Of a stretch of 7,872 bases of DNA, positions 1 through 5,497 are shown piece after piece. Location: positions 1 to 7,872 of the forward strand of contig CADBTM010000125.1 in the NCBI GenBank assembly GCA_902797555.1, read 5' to 3'. Positions within the stretch are counted from its first letter, which is position 1; each line of letters begins with the position of its first letter. The position numbers were made by a program, and so were the translations under genes. Under the pieces are notes generated by a model. It did not search any database, was not told the DNA's origin, and was given only the letters and a program-made list of their open reading frames with translations. Source of the stretch: Oscillospiraceae bacterium (GTDB taxonomy: Bacteria > Bacillota > Clostridia > Oscillospirales > Butyricicoccaceae).

Positions 1-13
1 ACGTCTCCTAACG

Positions 14-54
14 AAAAGCGCTCCCGATCCTTTCGGATTCGGGAGCGCTTTTTT
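14..54 (+). terminator. Intrinsic terminator of a gene off the left edge
   Basis: A 15-bp stem with a single bulged A pairs AAGCGCTCCCGATCC with the GGATTCGGGAGCGCTT arm around a short TTTC loop, and is followed directly by a T-rich run ending at 54. This is the shape of a Rho-independent terminator reading rightwards. It lies immediately before the -35 box of the next gene, so it insulates that gene from upstream transcription. The gene it ends is not in the window. Confidence 0.85.
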
Positions 55-57
55 GCT

Positions 58-86
58 TTGACATTCTCTTATAAAACAGATATAAT
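58..86 (+). promoter_or_regulatory. Perfect-consensus sigma-A/70 promoter of the 187-aa protein gene
   Basis: TTGACA at 58-63 and TATAAT at 81-86 match both consensus hexamers at every position and are separated by the ideal 17 bp. Transcription would begin near 93, giving a leader of about 20 nt that contains little beyond the ribosome binding site (AGAGGAGGGG at 96-105). No operator-like dyad overlaps it, so by sequence it looks strong and constitutive. Confidence 0.85.
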
Positions 87-112
87 AAAAAAACGAGAGG
101 AGGGGAGACGGC

Positions 113-676
113 ATGCTGGAACAGATCGACGTGGAGGAAGCCCGACAGGCGCTGGAAAGCGTGCGCCGCAGGGTAGAGCAATACGCTTGGCTGATGAACG
201 CGCTGGACGGGCGTGACGTCTCTCTGGATCGGCATTTCCGCCGGGCATACGTCAGCCACTTCAAGCTGCGCCAGACCGATCGGGAATACCTCCGTTTTTG
301 CTTTGAATGGCTGGAGGAGAACAAGCGCCGCAGCCCCGCCTTTGAGGAGGCGCTCCTCGATCTGCACCGCGCCTTCGGCACGGTGGATCCCGCCACCGCC
401 AGCAAGCTGGTTTCCACCATTGATCCCCGCCTGCCCGTGTGGGATACCCAGATCCTGGGCAGCATGGGCATCCGCCCCTTTTCCATGGAGCGGGGGGGCA
501 GCCGCCTGAAGCGCACGGCGGAGGCCTATGCCCGTCTGCGGGGCTGGTATGACCGCTATCTCCACTCCCGGGACGGGAGGATGGCGGTAAAGGTCTTTGA
601 CGAGGTCTATCCCGACACCGGCTTTTCTCCCCAGAAAAAGATCGATTTTGTCATCTGGAGCATCCTGTGGTCCTGA
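113..676 (+). CDS. Conserved-looking hypothetical protein, 187 aa
   Basis: A complete 187-residue soluble protein with no signal peptide or membrane segment. The ATG at 113 follows a strong purine-rich ribosome binding site (96-105) by about 8 nt and lies just behind a consensus promoter; a hairpin terminator follows the TGA. The gene is therefore a single-gene unit. The N-terminal half (about 1-85) is charged and probably helical. The C-terminal half holds the most family-like pieces: ASKLVSTIDP (96-105), PVWD (108-111) and KKIDFVIW (175-182). From memory, a segment of this type (SKLLH.INP..PIWDS) recurs in uncharacterised bacterial proteins of similar size and is reminiscent of a helix-hairpin-helix glycosylase-like fold. 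I cannot confirm that and do not assign a function. The many arginines and lysines would allow nucleic-acid binding, but no catalytic motif is clear. The reading frame is certain; the role is unknown. Confidence 0.85.
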   Translation: MLEQIDVEEARQALESVRRRVEQYAWLMNALDGRDVSLDRHFRRAYVSHFKLRQTDREYLRFCFEWLEENKRRSPAFEEALLDLHRAFGTVDPATASKLVSTIDPRLPVWDTQILGSMGIRPFSMERGGSRLKRTAEAYARLRGWYDRYLHSRDGRMAVKVFDEVYPDTGFSPQKKIDFVIWSILWS

Positions 677-679
677 GGA

Positions 680-718
680 AACGCCCCTCGGCTATATGCC
701 GAGGGGCAGTTGCTTTTT
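680..718 (+). terminator. Intrinsic terminator after the 187-aa protein gene
   Basis: A perfect 10-bp stem, GCCCCTCGGC (683-692) with GCCGAGGGGC (698-707), has a TATAT loop. It can be extended by AAC/GTT past a bulged A. Five Ts follow at 714-718. It starts 4 nt after the stop codon. The opposite strand lacks a T run here, so it probably serves only the plus-strand gene; I see no clear intrinsic terminator for the M56 gene ending at 795. Confidence 0.75.
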
Positions 719-794
719 CTGTATCGATCCGTCTGTCTATGACACTGTTTGCCGGGGCTGCGCCTTTGCTTCCGTCTCCGTCCGGTTCGACGGG

Positions 795-3365
795 TTAGTC
801 CACGGCCGTGGGAGTGACGCCGTCGGAAAAGGAAATGCTTTCCAGGATCTGGGGCGCCTGATCCATCATGGCCAGATAGAGCGCCTCTGTTTCGGGCGTC
901 CACTGCACGTCGCTGGCGGGGTGATAGCTCAGGTCAAACGTGCGCCCATCCGGAAGCGTGAGGGTGTAGAGCGTCTTGCCTACAGGCAGGCTCGGCCAGC
1001 CCTCCGGGCGATGGGAAACCGGCGTCAGCTCCAGTTGAAAGAGAACCGGGCGCAGATCGGCGGGCTTTGCGATAGGGGTGGGCTTAAGAGAAAAGCGGTA
1101 GAGATAGTCATTTGCCCCGTCAGCCTGAGGAACAAAGCTGGCCTCCATTTCGGCGTTTTCCTCCCACAGATAGGGGAAGTCCATGCGGAACACCTCCTGC
1201 TCCCCCACAGAAAACAGGTGGCTGACGAAGGTTGGCTCCACGGTGGGGAAACCGTATTTCGCCTGGGTGCGCTCCACCAAAAGGTCGTAGTATTTGTGGA
1301 AAACGGCGTACACCTCCTCGCCGTTTTCCATCTCGTACCAGGTGTAGTCGGTGTGATCGCCGTTCCACACCACCAGCATTTTTCTGCCCATCCACAGGCT
1401 GACATCCTCGCCGTTGTCCCGGAAATCCACCGTAAGGAAGCCGGACTGCCGCTCGTCGACGGAGGCGCGATCCTCCGGAGGCACCTCCCGCAGGACGCGG
1501 ATGCCATGATAGGTGCCGTAGAGCTCGGCCTTTCCTGCGGGATCGGTGACGGCCTCGGTGGTGAACTGCGAGCTGACGGGCGAACTGATCCAGAACTCTG
1601 TGGGAACACTGTGCCCCTTTGCATTGGCCCCGCCAAAGGGGTAGGGCGTACCGTTTCCGAGGGATTGCTGGAGGACATAGGCGTCATAGAAGCGCTGCGC
1701 CTGTGACGACCTGTTTTTCAGCCGGAAATAGTGTGCCAGCCCGTCCTCATCCTTGATGCGGCAGTAAGTGTCGGCAGTCGTCCGCCACAGGGTATATTCC
1801 TTGGTGTGTGAGGAAGGCAGATCGTAAAAGACGGCGGTAATTGCCGTATTGTAAATCGTGCCCAGCTGGGCGAGGGCTTCCTTTTGCGAGATCTCGGTGG
1901 GGTCGCCCAATTCCGGCAGACCGGCGTACAGCCGGGCGACGGTGGCCGCGTCATGGATTATGACAGGAGACTGGGCATTGAGCGTTACCCAAAGGGGCAA
2001 AAAGTCATCCTCTGTCCATTCTCGCAGATAGGGGAGCAGAGACGCCGCGGTGTCCGACGAAAGGGCAAACTCATCCCGTGCACCCGTCGGCATCTGTTTT
2101 TGGGAAGCGTCCTCGGAGAGAAACGCCCGGAAGCGCCATATTCCGTCCGCACCGGACGGATCCCGGCTCAGGGTAAAGCGGGCATAGTCCCGATCCATGG
2201 AAAAATTGCTCAGATAGGAGAGAAACAGCTTTCCGTCCAGCTGCGCTCGGTTGAGCTCCCGCAGCGAGCTGTCCGAAAGAAGGATGGAGCGGATCTTTGC
2301 CATGTTTTCCGGCTCTTCCGTCAGATAGCAGGCGTCCTCTTCGGTTGAAAGGGCTTCGGATACGCTCGACTTGTCAGCCTCCTTGGGGTTGGCGGAGCAG
2401 GCCGCCACGGCAAAGATGCAGACCGCCAGCACGGTCAGCGTGACCCATAGGCGGGGCTTTTTCCAGCGGAGGGCATTCCGGATGCGCTGTCTGACGCCGC
2501 TTTCGCCAAAGGCCAGCGGGCTGGGGGCGGGAAAGCACTTTGGCGCGGCAAAGGTGAGCAGTGTCATGCTGTAGGCCTTGCGTCCGCCGCCCATCTGAGA
2601 GAGCACAGCCTCGTCGCAGCGCATTTCCATATCCCGCCCCATGAGCACAAAGGCCAGCCATACCAGCGGATTGAACCAATGCACAGCAAGCAGTGCAAAG
2701 GCAAAGGGCTTTACAAGATGATCCAGATGGGTGATGTGGTAGCGCTCGTGCGCCAGAACATAGTCCATCCGCACCCCGTCCATCCCAAAGGGAATGTAGA
2801 TTCTCGGACGGAATACCCCGAGAATGAAGGGAGAACGGATGCGATCCGACTGCCAAACATTGCCCTCCAGGCGCACAGCGGCGGACAGATCGTTTTTCAG
2901 ACGAAGAAAGGAGAAGACGGCGTAGACCGCCATGCATGCCAGCCCTGCCAGCCAGAGGATCGTCCCGACGCGGGTGAGCAGCTGCACGGACGTCAGCGGC
3001 TCGGCTGCAGACAGGGGCAGAGGGGAATCCACCGCGGGGGCGGGAGAGACCGGCAGATAGGGTATGGTGAGATTGGCGCCTACGTCCTTATATTGCAGCG
3101 GGGACTGTACCGGAACCGCCGGGGCGATGCGGACGGCCTGCGCGGCTGCGGTCACTGCCTGACGCATCGGCTTTTCCAGACGGAACAAGCTGAACATCGC
3201 CCGAAAGCTGACAGGGCAGCACAGACGAAAGGCCGCCGCGCTCCACAAAAGATAGGACAGCTTTTTGGGCGCCTTTTTGAGCAGCGCCCGCAGCACGATC
3301 ACCGCGAAGATGACCACTGACGCCGTCCCGCTCATCTGCAGGATCCTGAGAAAGACAGCTTCCAC
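795..3365 (-). CDS. BlaR1-like M56 membrane metallopeptidase with a large unassigned extracellular domain
   Basis: Probable membrane sensor-protease that relieves repression by the BlaI-type protein encoded just upstream. I place the start at the GTG at 3365 (856 aa): it lies 7 nt after TAAGGAGG, and the resulting N-terminus, MEAVFLRILQMSGTAS, looks like that of other M56 proteins. The GTG at 3371 is only 1 nt from that site. Numbered from 3365, hydrophobic segments lie near 8-28, 36-48, 132-154, 219-240 and 306-323. The zinc site is HERYH at 206-210, followed by HWFNPLVW (229-236) and D-x-E-x-x-CDE (245-252), all typical of the M56 family. About 530 residues follow the last membrane segment, so they should lie outside the cell. 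I see no convincing serine-penicillin-binding triad there; one SHTK at 519-522 has no KTG partner. Residues about 465-565 faintly recall the DUF5301-type module seen on other Firmicute M56 proteins. Classical BlaR1 is about 600 aa, so this one is much longer. The family is certain, the ligand unknown. Confidence 0.9.
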   Translation of the reverse strand: MEAVFLRILQMSGTASVVIFAVIVLRALLKKAPKKLSYLLWSAAAFRLCCPVSFRAMFSLFRLEKPMRQAVTAAAQAVRIAPAVPVQSPLQYKDVGANLTIPYLPVSPAPAVDSPLPLSAAEPLTSVQLLTRVGTILWLAGLACMAVYAVFSFLRLKNDLSAAVRLEGNVWQSDRIRSPFILGVFRPRIYIPFGMDGVRMDYVLAHERYHITHLDHLVKPFAFALLAVHWFNPLVWLAFVLMGRDMEMRCDEAVLSQMGGGRKAYSMTLLTFAAPKCFPAPSPLAFGESGVRQRIRNALRWKKPRLWVTLTVLAVCIFAVAACSANPKEADKSSVSEALSTEEDACYLTEEPENMAKIRSILLSDSSLRELNRAQLDGKLFLSYLSNFSMDRDYARFTLSRDPSGADGIWRFRAFLSEDASQKQMPTGARDEFALSSDTAASLLPYLREWTEDDFLPLWVTLNAQSPVIIHDAATVARLYAGLPELGDPTEISQKEALAQLGTIYNTAITAVFYDLPSSHTKEYTLWRTTADTYCRIKDEDGLAHYFRLKNRSSQAQRFYDAYVLQQSLGNGTPYPFGGANAKGHSVPTEFWISSPVSSQFTTEAVTDPAGKAELYGTYHGIRVLREVPPEDRASVDERQSGFLTVDFRDNGEDVSLWMGRKMLVVWNGDHTDYTWYEMENGEEVYAVFHKYYDLLVERTQAKYGFPTVEPTFVSHLFSVGEQEVFRMDFPYLWEENAEMEASFVPQADGANDYLYRFSLKPTPIAKPADLRPVLFQLELTPVSHRPEGWPSLPVGKTLYTLTLPDGRTFDLSYHPASDVQWTPETEALYLAMMDQAPQILESISFSDGVTPTAVD

Positions 3366-3367
3366 GG

Positions 3368-3730
3368 TCACACCTCCTTATGAGAATCGATGAGCCGCTT
3401 GAGCTCCTCCGCCTCCCGGTCAGAAATGGTTTTTCCGCCCAAAAAGGCCACCAAAAACCCGGGCAGCGACCCGGAAAAGGTCTGCTCCACAAAAAGCTCG
3501 CTCTCGGCGGCCTGCACCTCGTCCCGGGTGACCTGCGGGGTGACGGTGGAGTTTTCGTTGCACACCAGCCCTTTTTCGCACAGCTTGCGCAGCATGGTGT
3601 AGGTGGTGGACTTTTTCCAGCCCAGACGTTCGGCGCACAGCTCGACCAGACGGGTGGAATTGACCGGCGCATTGTCCCAGATCACCGACAAAAACCGATA
3701 ATCGCTTTCACATAGCCGTTTGCTGTCCAT
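3368..3730 (-). CDS. BlaI/MecI/CopY-family transcriptional repressor
   Basis: A 120-aa winged-helix DNA-binding protein that should act as a dimer on its own promoter. Residues about 8-70 form the winged helix: SDYRFLSVIWDNAPVNSTRL matches the family's first helices, and KKSTTYTMLRKLCEKG (39-54) is the recognition-helix region. Residues 72-120 form the helical dimerisation tail. The length matches BlaI/MecI (about 120-126 aa). The ATG at 3730 has an AAAGGAGG site 7 nt upstream. It is the first gene of an operon with the M56 protease, the standard blaI-blaR1 arrangement. In S. aureus BlaI and MecI, signalling ends in cleavage between Asn101 and Phe102; the equivalent here appears to be Ala95-Phe96, so the cleavage site differs in sequence. 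No beta-lactamase gene is in the window, so I do not call it blaI: the regulated target beyond its own operon is unknown. Confidence 0.93.
   Translation of the reverse strand: MDSKRLCESDYRFLSVIWDNAPVNSTRLVELCAERLGWKKSTTYTMLRKLCEKGLVCNENSTVTPQVTRDEVQAAESELFVEQTFSGSLPGFLVAFLGGKTISDREAEELKRLIDSHKEV
3373..3380 (-). promoter_or_regulatory. Ribosome binding site that decides the M56 start
   Basis: TAAGGAGG on the minus strand sits inside the last codons of the repressor gene. The GTG at 3371 is only 1 nt downstream, too close for efficient initiation, whereas the GTG at 3365 is 7 nt away. The repressor stop (TGA, 3370-3368) falls between, so the two genes are separated by 2 nt and are probably translationally coupled. 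Confidence 0.65.
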
Positions 3731-3746
3731 TTGTGATCCTCCTTTA

Positions 3747-3762
3747 GTTTATAACTATAAAC
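3747..3762. promoter_or_regulatory. Probable BlaI-type operator 1
   Basis: GTTTATAACTATAAAC is a dyad with 7-bp arms (GTTTATA/TATAAAC) around two central bases. It lies just downstream of the predicted start of transcription and immediately before the repressor's ribosome binding site. BlaI/MecI repressors bind short dyads of this size at their own promoters; the family's best known core is TACA/TGTA, so this is an AT-rich variant. The wider 20-bp element 3745-3764 recurs at 3773-3792. Confidence 0.7.
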
Positions 3763-3773
3763 CTCTTGCAATT

Positions 3774-3802
3774 AGTCTATAACAATAAACCTGTTTTGTC
3801 AA
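3774..3802 (-). promoter_or_regulatory. Promoter of the repressor-M56 operon
   Basis: On the minus strand TTGACA (3802-3797, perfect) and TAGACT (3779-3774, 4 of 6) are 17 bp apart. A run of seven As (3811-3805) just upstream of the -35 box could act as an UP element. Both operator-like dyads overlap or abut this promoter, which fits negative autoregulation of the operon. Confidence 0.7.
3775..3790. promoter_or_regulatory. Probable BlaI-type operator 2
   Basis: GTCTATAACAATAAAC is a degenerate copy of operator 1, in the same orientation and 28 bp away. The surrounding 20-bp elements match at 18 of 20 positions. It fills most of the space between the -35 and -10 boxes of the repressor promoter, so a bound dimer would block RNA polymerase directly. 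Confidence 0.65.
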
Positions 3803-3825
3803 GCTTTTTTTCACTGTTTCCGGAC

Positions 3826-3854
3826 TTGCCCGAAAATCAGTCTTGTGGTACAAT
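3826..3854 (+). promoter_or_regulatory. Promoter of the exonuclease gene (extended -10)
   Basis: TTGCCC (3826-3831, 4 of 6) and TACAAT (3849-3854, 5 of 6) are 17 bp apart. TGG directly before the -10 box makes it an extended -10 promoter. It fires away from the repressor operon and its -35 box lies about 34 bp from operator 2, so direct control by the BlaI-like protein is possible but not evident. Confidence 0.6.
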
Positions 3855-3877
3855 TTGGCCGAAGGGAGGGGAGAAGC

Positions 3878-4429
3878 ATGCGGTATGCGGTCTTTGACGT
3901 AGAGACCCCCAACGAGCGCAACGACCGGATGAGCGCCATCGGCGTGGCCGTGGTGGAGCAGGGGGAGATCACACAAAGCTTTTTCACCCTGATCGACCCG
4001 GAGACCTATTTCGCCCCCTTCAACATGCAGCTGACGGGCATCACGCCCGAGCGCGTGCTCCACGCGCCCAACTTTGGCCAGGCGTGGGAAAGGCTGTGCC
4101 CCCTGCTGTCGGACAGCGTGCTGGTGGCGCACAACGCGCCCTTTGATCTGAGCGTCCTTGCCCGGTGTCTGCGGGCATATTGCATCGACTGGGAGCAGTA
4201 CGTGCCCTATGTGTGCACCGTCCGCATGACCCGTGCCGCCCTGCCCGATCTGCCCGATCACCGGCTGAACACCCTGTGCGACCATTGGCATATCCCGCTG
4301 GATCATCACCGGGCGGACAGCGACAGTCTGGCCTGCGCCCATCTTTTGCTGCGCTGCATGCAAAGCGGCGTTCCGCCCCAGCGCTTTCTGCGGAAATACG
4401 ACCTGCTGGAACGAAAAGCGGTAAAATAA
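3878..4429 (+). CDS. DnaQ-like DEDDh 3'-5' exonuclease, 183 aa
   Basis: A stand-alone exonuclease-domain protein that would remove nucleotides from 3' ends of DNA or RNA using two metal ions. The active-site set is complete: FDVET (D7, E9) is Exo I; HNAPFD (85-90, with D90) is Exo II; HHRADSD (143-149, with H144 and D149) is Exo III, the H-x-A-x-x-D form that defines DEDDh rather than DEDDy enzymes. FTLIDP, LTGIT and LNTLC also match the epsilon-subunit family. The ATG at 3878 follows AGGGAGGGG; an upstream in-frame GTG at 3845 would lie inside the promoter, so I reject it. It has its own promoter and terminator, so it forms a single-gene unit. No polymerase, helicase or BRCT domain is attached, so it could serve in proofreading, repair or RNA trimming; the sequence does not decide. 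Cytoplasmic. Confidence 0.92.
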   Translation: MRYAVFDVETPNERNDRMSAIGVAVVEQGEITQSFFTLIDPETYFAPFNMQLTGITPERVLHAPNFGQAWERLCPLLSDSVLVAHNAPFDLSVLARCLRAYCIDWEQYVPYVCTVRMTRAALPDLPDHRLNTLCDHWHIPLDHHRADSDSLACAHLLLRCMQSGVPPQRFLRKYDLLERKAVK

Positions 4430-4452
4430 AAAGAGCCTTTCGGCTCTTTTTT
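4428..4452. terminator. Bidirectional terminator between convergent genes
   Basis: AAAAAGAGCC (4428-4437), a TTTC loop and GGCTCTTTTT (4442-4451) form a 10-bp stem that begins within the exonuclease stop codon. T runs on both strands follow the GC core, so it can end transcription of the exonuclease from the left and of the oxidoreductase (ending at 4455) from the right. The GC core is short, but the stem is perfect. Confidence 0.8.
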
Positions 4453-4454
4453 CT

Positions 4455-5432
4455 TTATTCCTGCGCTCTTGCGGGGCACAGCCGCCCGTCCCGATACCAC
4501 AGGCAGCTTTTGCACATGCGGCAGGGGTTGGGGGAGATGCCGGACAGCACCTTGTTCGCCCATGCCGGGTCACACAGGTGTCCCCGCCCCACATCCACCA
4601 GATCGGCGTATCCGCTCTGCAAAATGCCCTCGGCAGTCTCTCCGGAAAAGATCCGCCCCACCGCAGCGACAGGCACGGAAACATGGGGCTTGACCCGGGA
4701 GGCCATCCACACCTTGCGGTTATAGGGGAAGGAAGAAGGAACATTCCAGTTTTTTCCAATTCCGGTGGAGACGTCCAGCAGGTCGGCGCCGGATTGCTCC
4801 AGCAGCACGGCCAGTGTGACAAGATCCTCCCCACATCCGGCGCCGAAGCGGACGGCAACAGGATACTGGGTACCGCAGACCTCCTTTACCCGCCGCAAAA
4901 CGGACAGGAGATACTGCGCTCGCTCCTCCGCCGTCCCCCGGGACAGCTCGAAGCTCTGGTTGAGAAAATAGCCGTGAGCTGCATGGAGCTCCACCCCGTC
5001 AAAGCCTGCCTCCTTTGCCCGCAGAGCCGCCGCGGCAAAGTCCTCCCGCCAGCGGGAAAGATGGCTCTCCCGCAAAGCGTCAAAGCCCTCCAGCCGCAGA
5101 GCGTTGAGCCCGGGATGGAGCAGCTGGACAAAGGCCGCCGCCCCTCCTGCATGAATGGCGTCGCTCACGGCGCGCAGACCGGGGATGGCGCTGTCGTCCC
5201 ACAGAATGAGGGCGTCCCGCTCGGGGTCGGGGATGGGGGAGACCTCGCAGGCCTCCACGATCACCAGTCCCGCGCCGCCTGCGGCAAAGCCGCCGTAGTG
5301 GGCGACATGCCGGGGGTTGACGTGCAGGTCGGCCTGCGTCAGACCAAAGTCGGAGATCGGCGGCACGACGATGCGGTTGCGCAGGGTGAGCCCGCCAACG
5401 GTCAGGGGCGAGGAAAGGATCGGATAGCGCAT
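4455..5432 (-). CDS. Old-yellow-enzyme-family FMN oxidoreductase with a C-terminal cysteine cluster
   Basis: A 325-aa TIM-barrel flavoenzyme of the NADH:flavin oxidoreductase/OYE family, expected to reduce C=C bonds of an unknown substrate with FMN. The N-terminus (LTLRNRIVVPPISDFG, 15-30) is the conserved first strand and FMN loop. AAFVQLLHPG (99-108), DGVELHAAHGYFLNQ (145-159) with the substrate-binding H-x-x-H pair H150/H153, VAVRF (192-196), VGRIF (258-262) and DVGRG (280-284, phosphate binding) follow in family order. The usual N-x-R-x-D-x-YGGS segment after HGYFLNQ is missing, replaced by SRGTAEERAQYL. C304, C307, C310 and C319 form a CxxCxxCx8C cluster, recalling the [4Fe-4S] site of 2,4-dienoyl-CoA reductase, but the FAD/NAD domain that follows it in those enzymes is absent. 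The ATG at 5432 has only a weak AGAGG site. No own promoter is obvious, so it may be fed by read-through from the racemase upstream. Substrate unknown. Confidence 0.85.
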   Translation of the reverse strand: MRYPILSSPLTVGGLTLRNRIVVPPISDFGLTQADLHVNPRHVAHYGGFAAGGAGLVIVEACEVSPIPDPERDALILWDDSAIPGLRAVSDAIHAGGAAAFVQLLHPGLNALRLEGFDALRESHLSRWREDFAAAALRAKEAGFDGVELHAAHGYFLNQSFELSRGTAEERAQYLLSVLRRVKEVCGTQYPVAVRFGAGCGEDLVTLAVLLEQSGADLLDVSTGIGKNWNVPSSFPYNRKVWMASRVKPHVSVPVAAVGRIFSGETAEGILQSGYADLVDVGRGHLCDPAWANKVLSGISPNPCRMCKSCLWYRDGRLCPARAQE

Positions 5433-5455
5433 AGATACCTCTTTTTTCGTTCGTT

Positions 5456-5486
5456 CAAAAAGGCGGCAGGAAATCCTGCCGCCTTT
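5456..5486 (-). terminator. Terminator after the minus-strand alanine racemase
   Basis: A perfect 12-bp stem, AAAGGCGGCAGG (5459-5470) with CCTGCCGCCTTT (5475-5486), has a 4-nt loop. On the minus strand a run of Ts (5461-5456) follows. It lies in the 65-bp gap between the racemase stop and the oxidoreductase start, so it should end most racemase transcripts or attenuate read-through into the oxidoreductase gene. Confidence 0.85.
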
Positions 5487-5497
5487 GCTTGGTTGAT

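Noticed and set aside
8..565. Open frame on the minus strand opposite the 187-aa protein gene
   Set aside because: It has no start signal, while the plus-strand frame has a perfect promoter, a ribosome binding site and a terminator; it also runs backwards through that promoter.
719..794. Possible terminator for the M56 gene
   Set aside because: Only a very short CCGTC/GACGG-like dyad is present and no T run follows on the minus strand, so I cannot support a terminator call.
597..1706. Long open frame on the plus strand opposite the M56 gene (369 codons)
   Set aside because: It lies antisense to a gene with clear M56 motifs, has no ribosome binding site and encodes a low-complexity, unrecognisable protein. 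GC-rich DNA commonly gives such mirror frames.
3805..3811. Seven-T run between the repressor and exonuclease genes as a terminator
   Set aside because: No stable hairpin precedes it on either strand; as an A tract on the minus strand it fits better as an upstream element of the repressor promoter.
3845..3877. Longer exonuclease start at the GTG at 3845
   Set aside because: This codon overlaps the TACAAT -10 box and would lie upstream of the transcript start. The ATG at 3878 has a good ribosome binding site and begins right at the conserved first strand.
3755..4858. Open frame on the minus strand spanning the exonuclease, its terminator and part of the oxidoreductase
   Set aside because: It crosses two real genes and a bidirectional terminator, and its product is unlike any protein I know.
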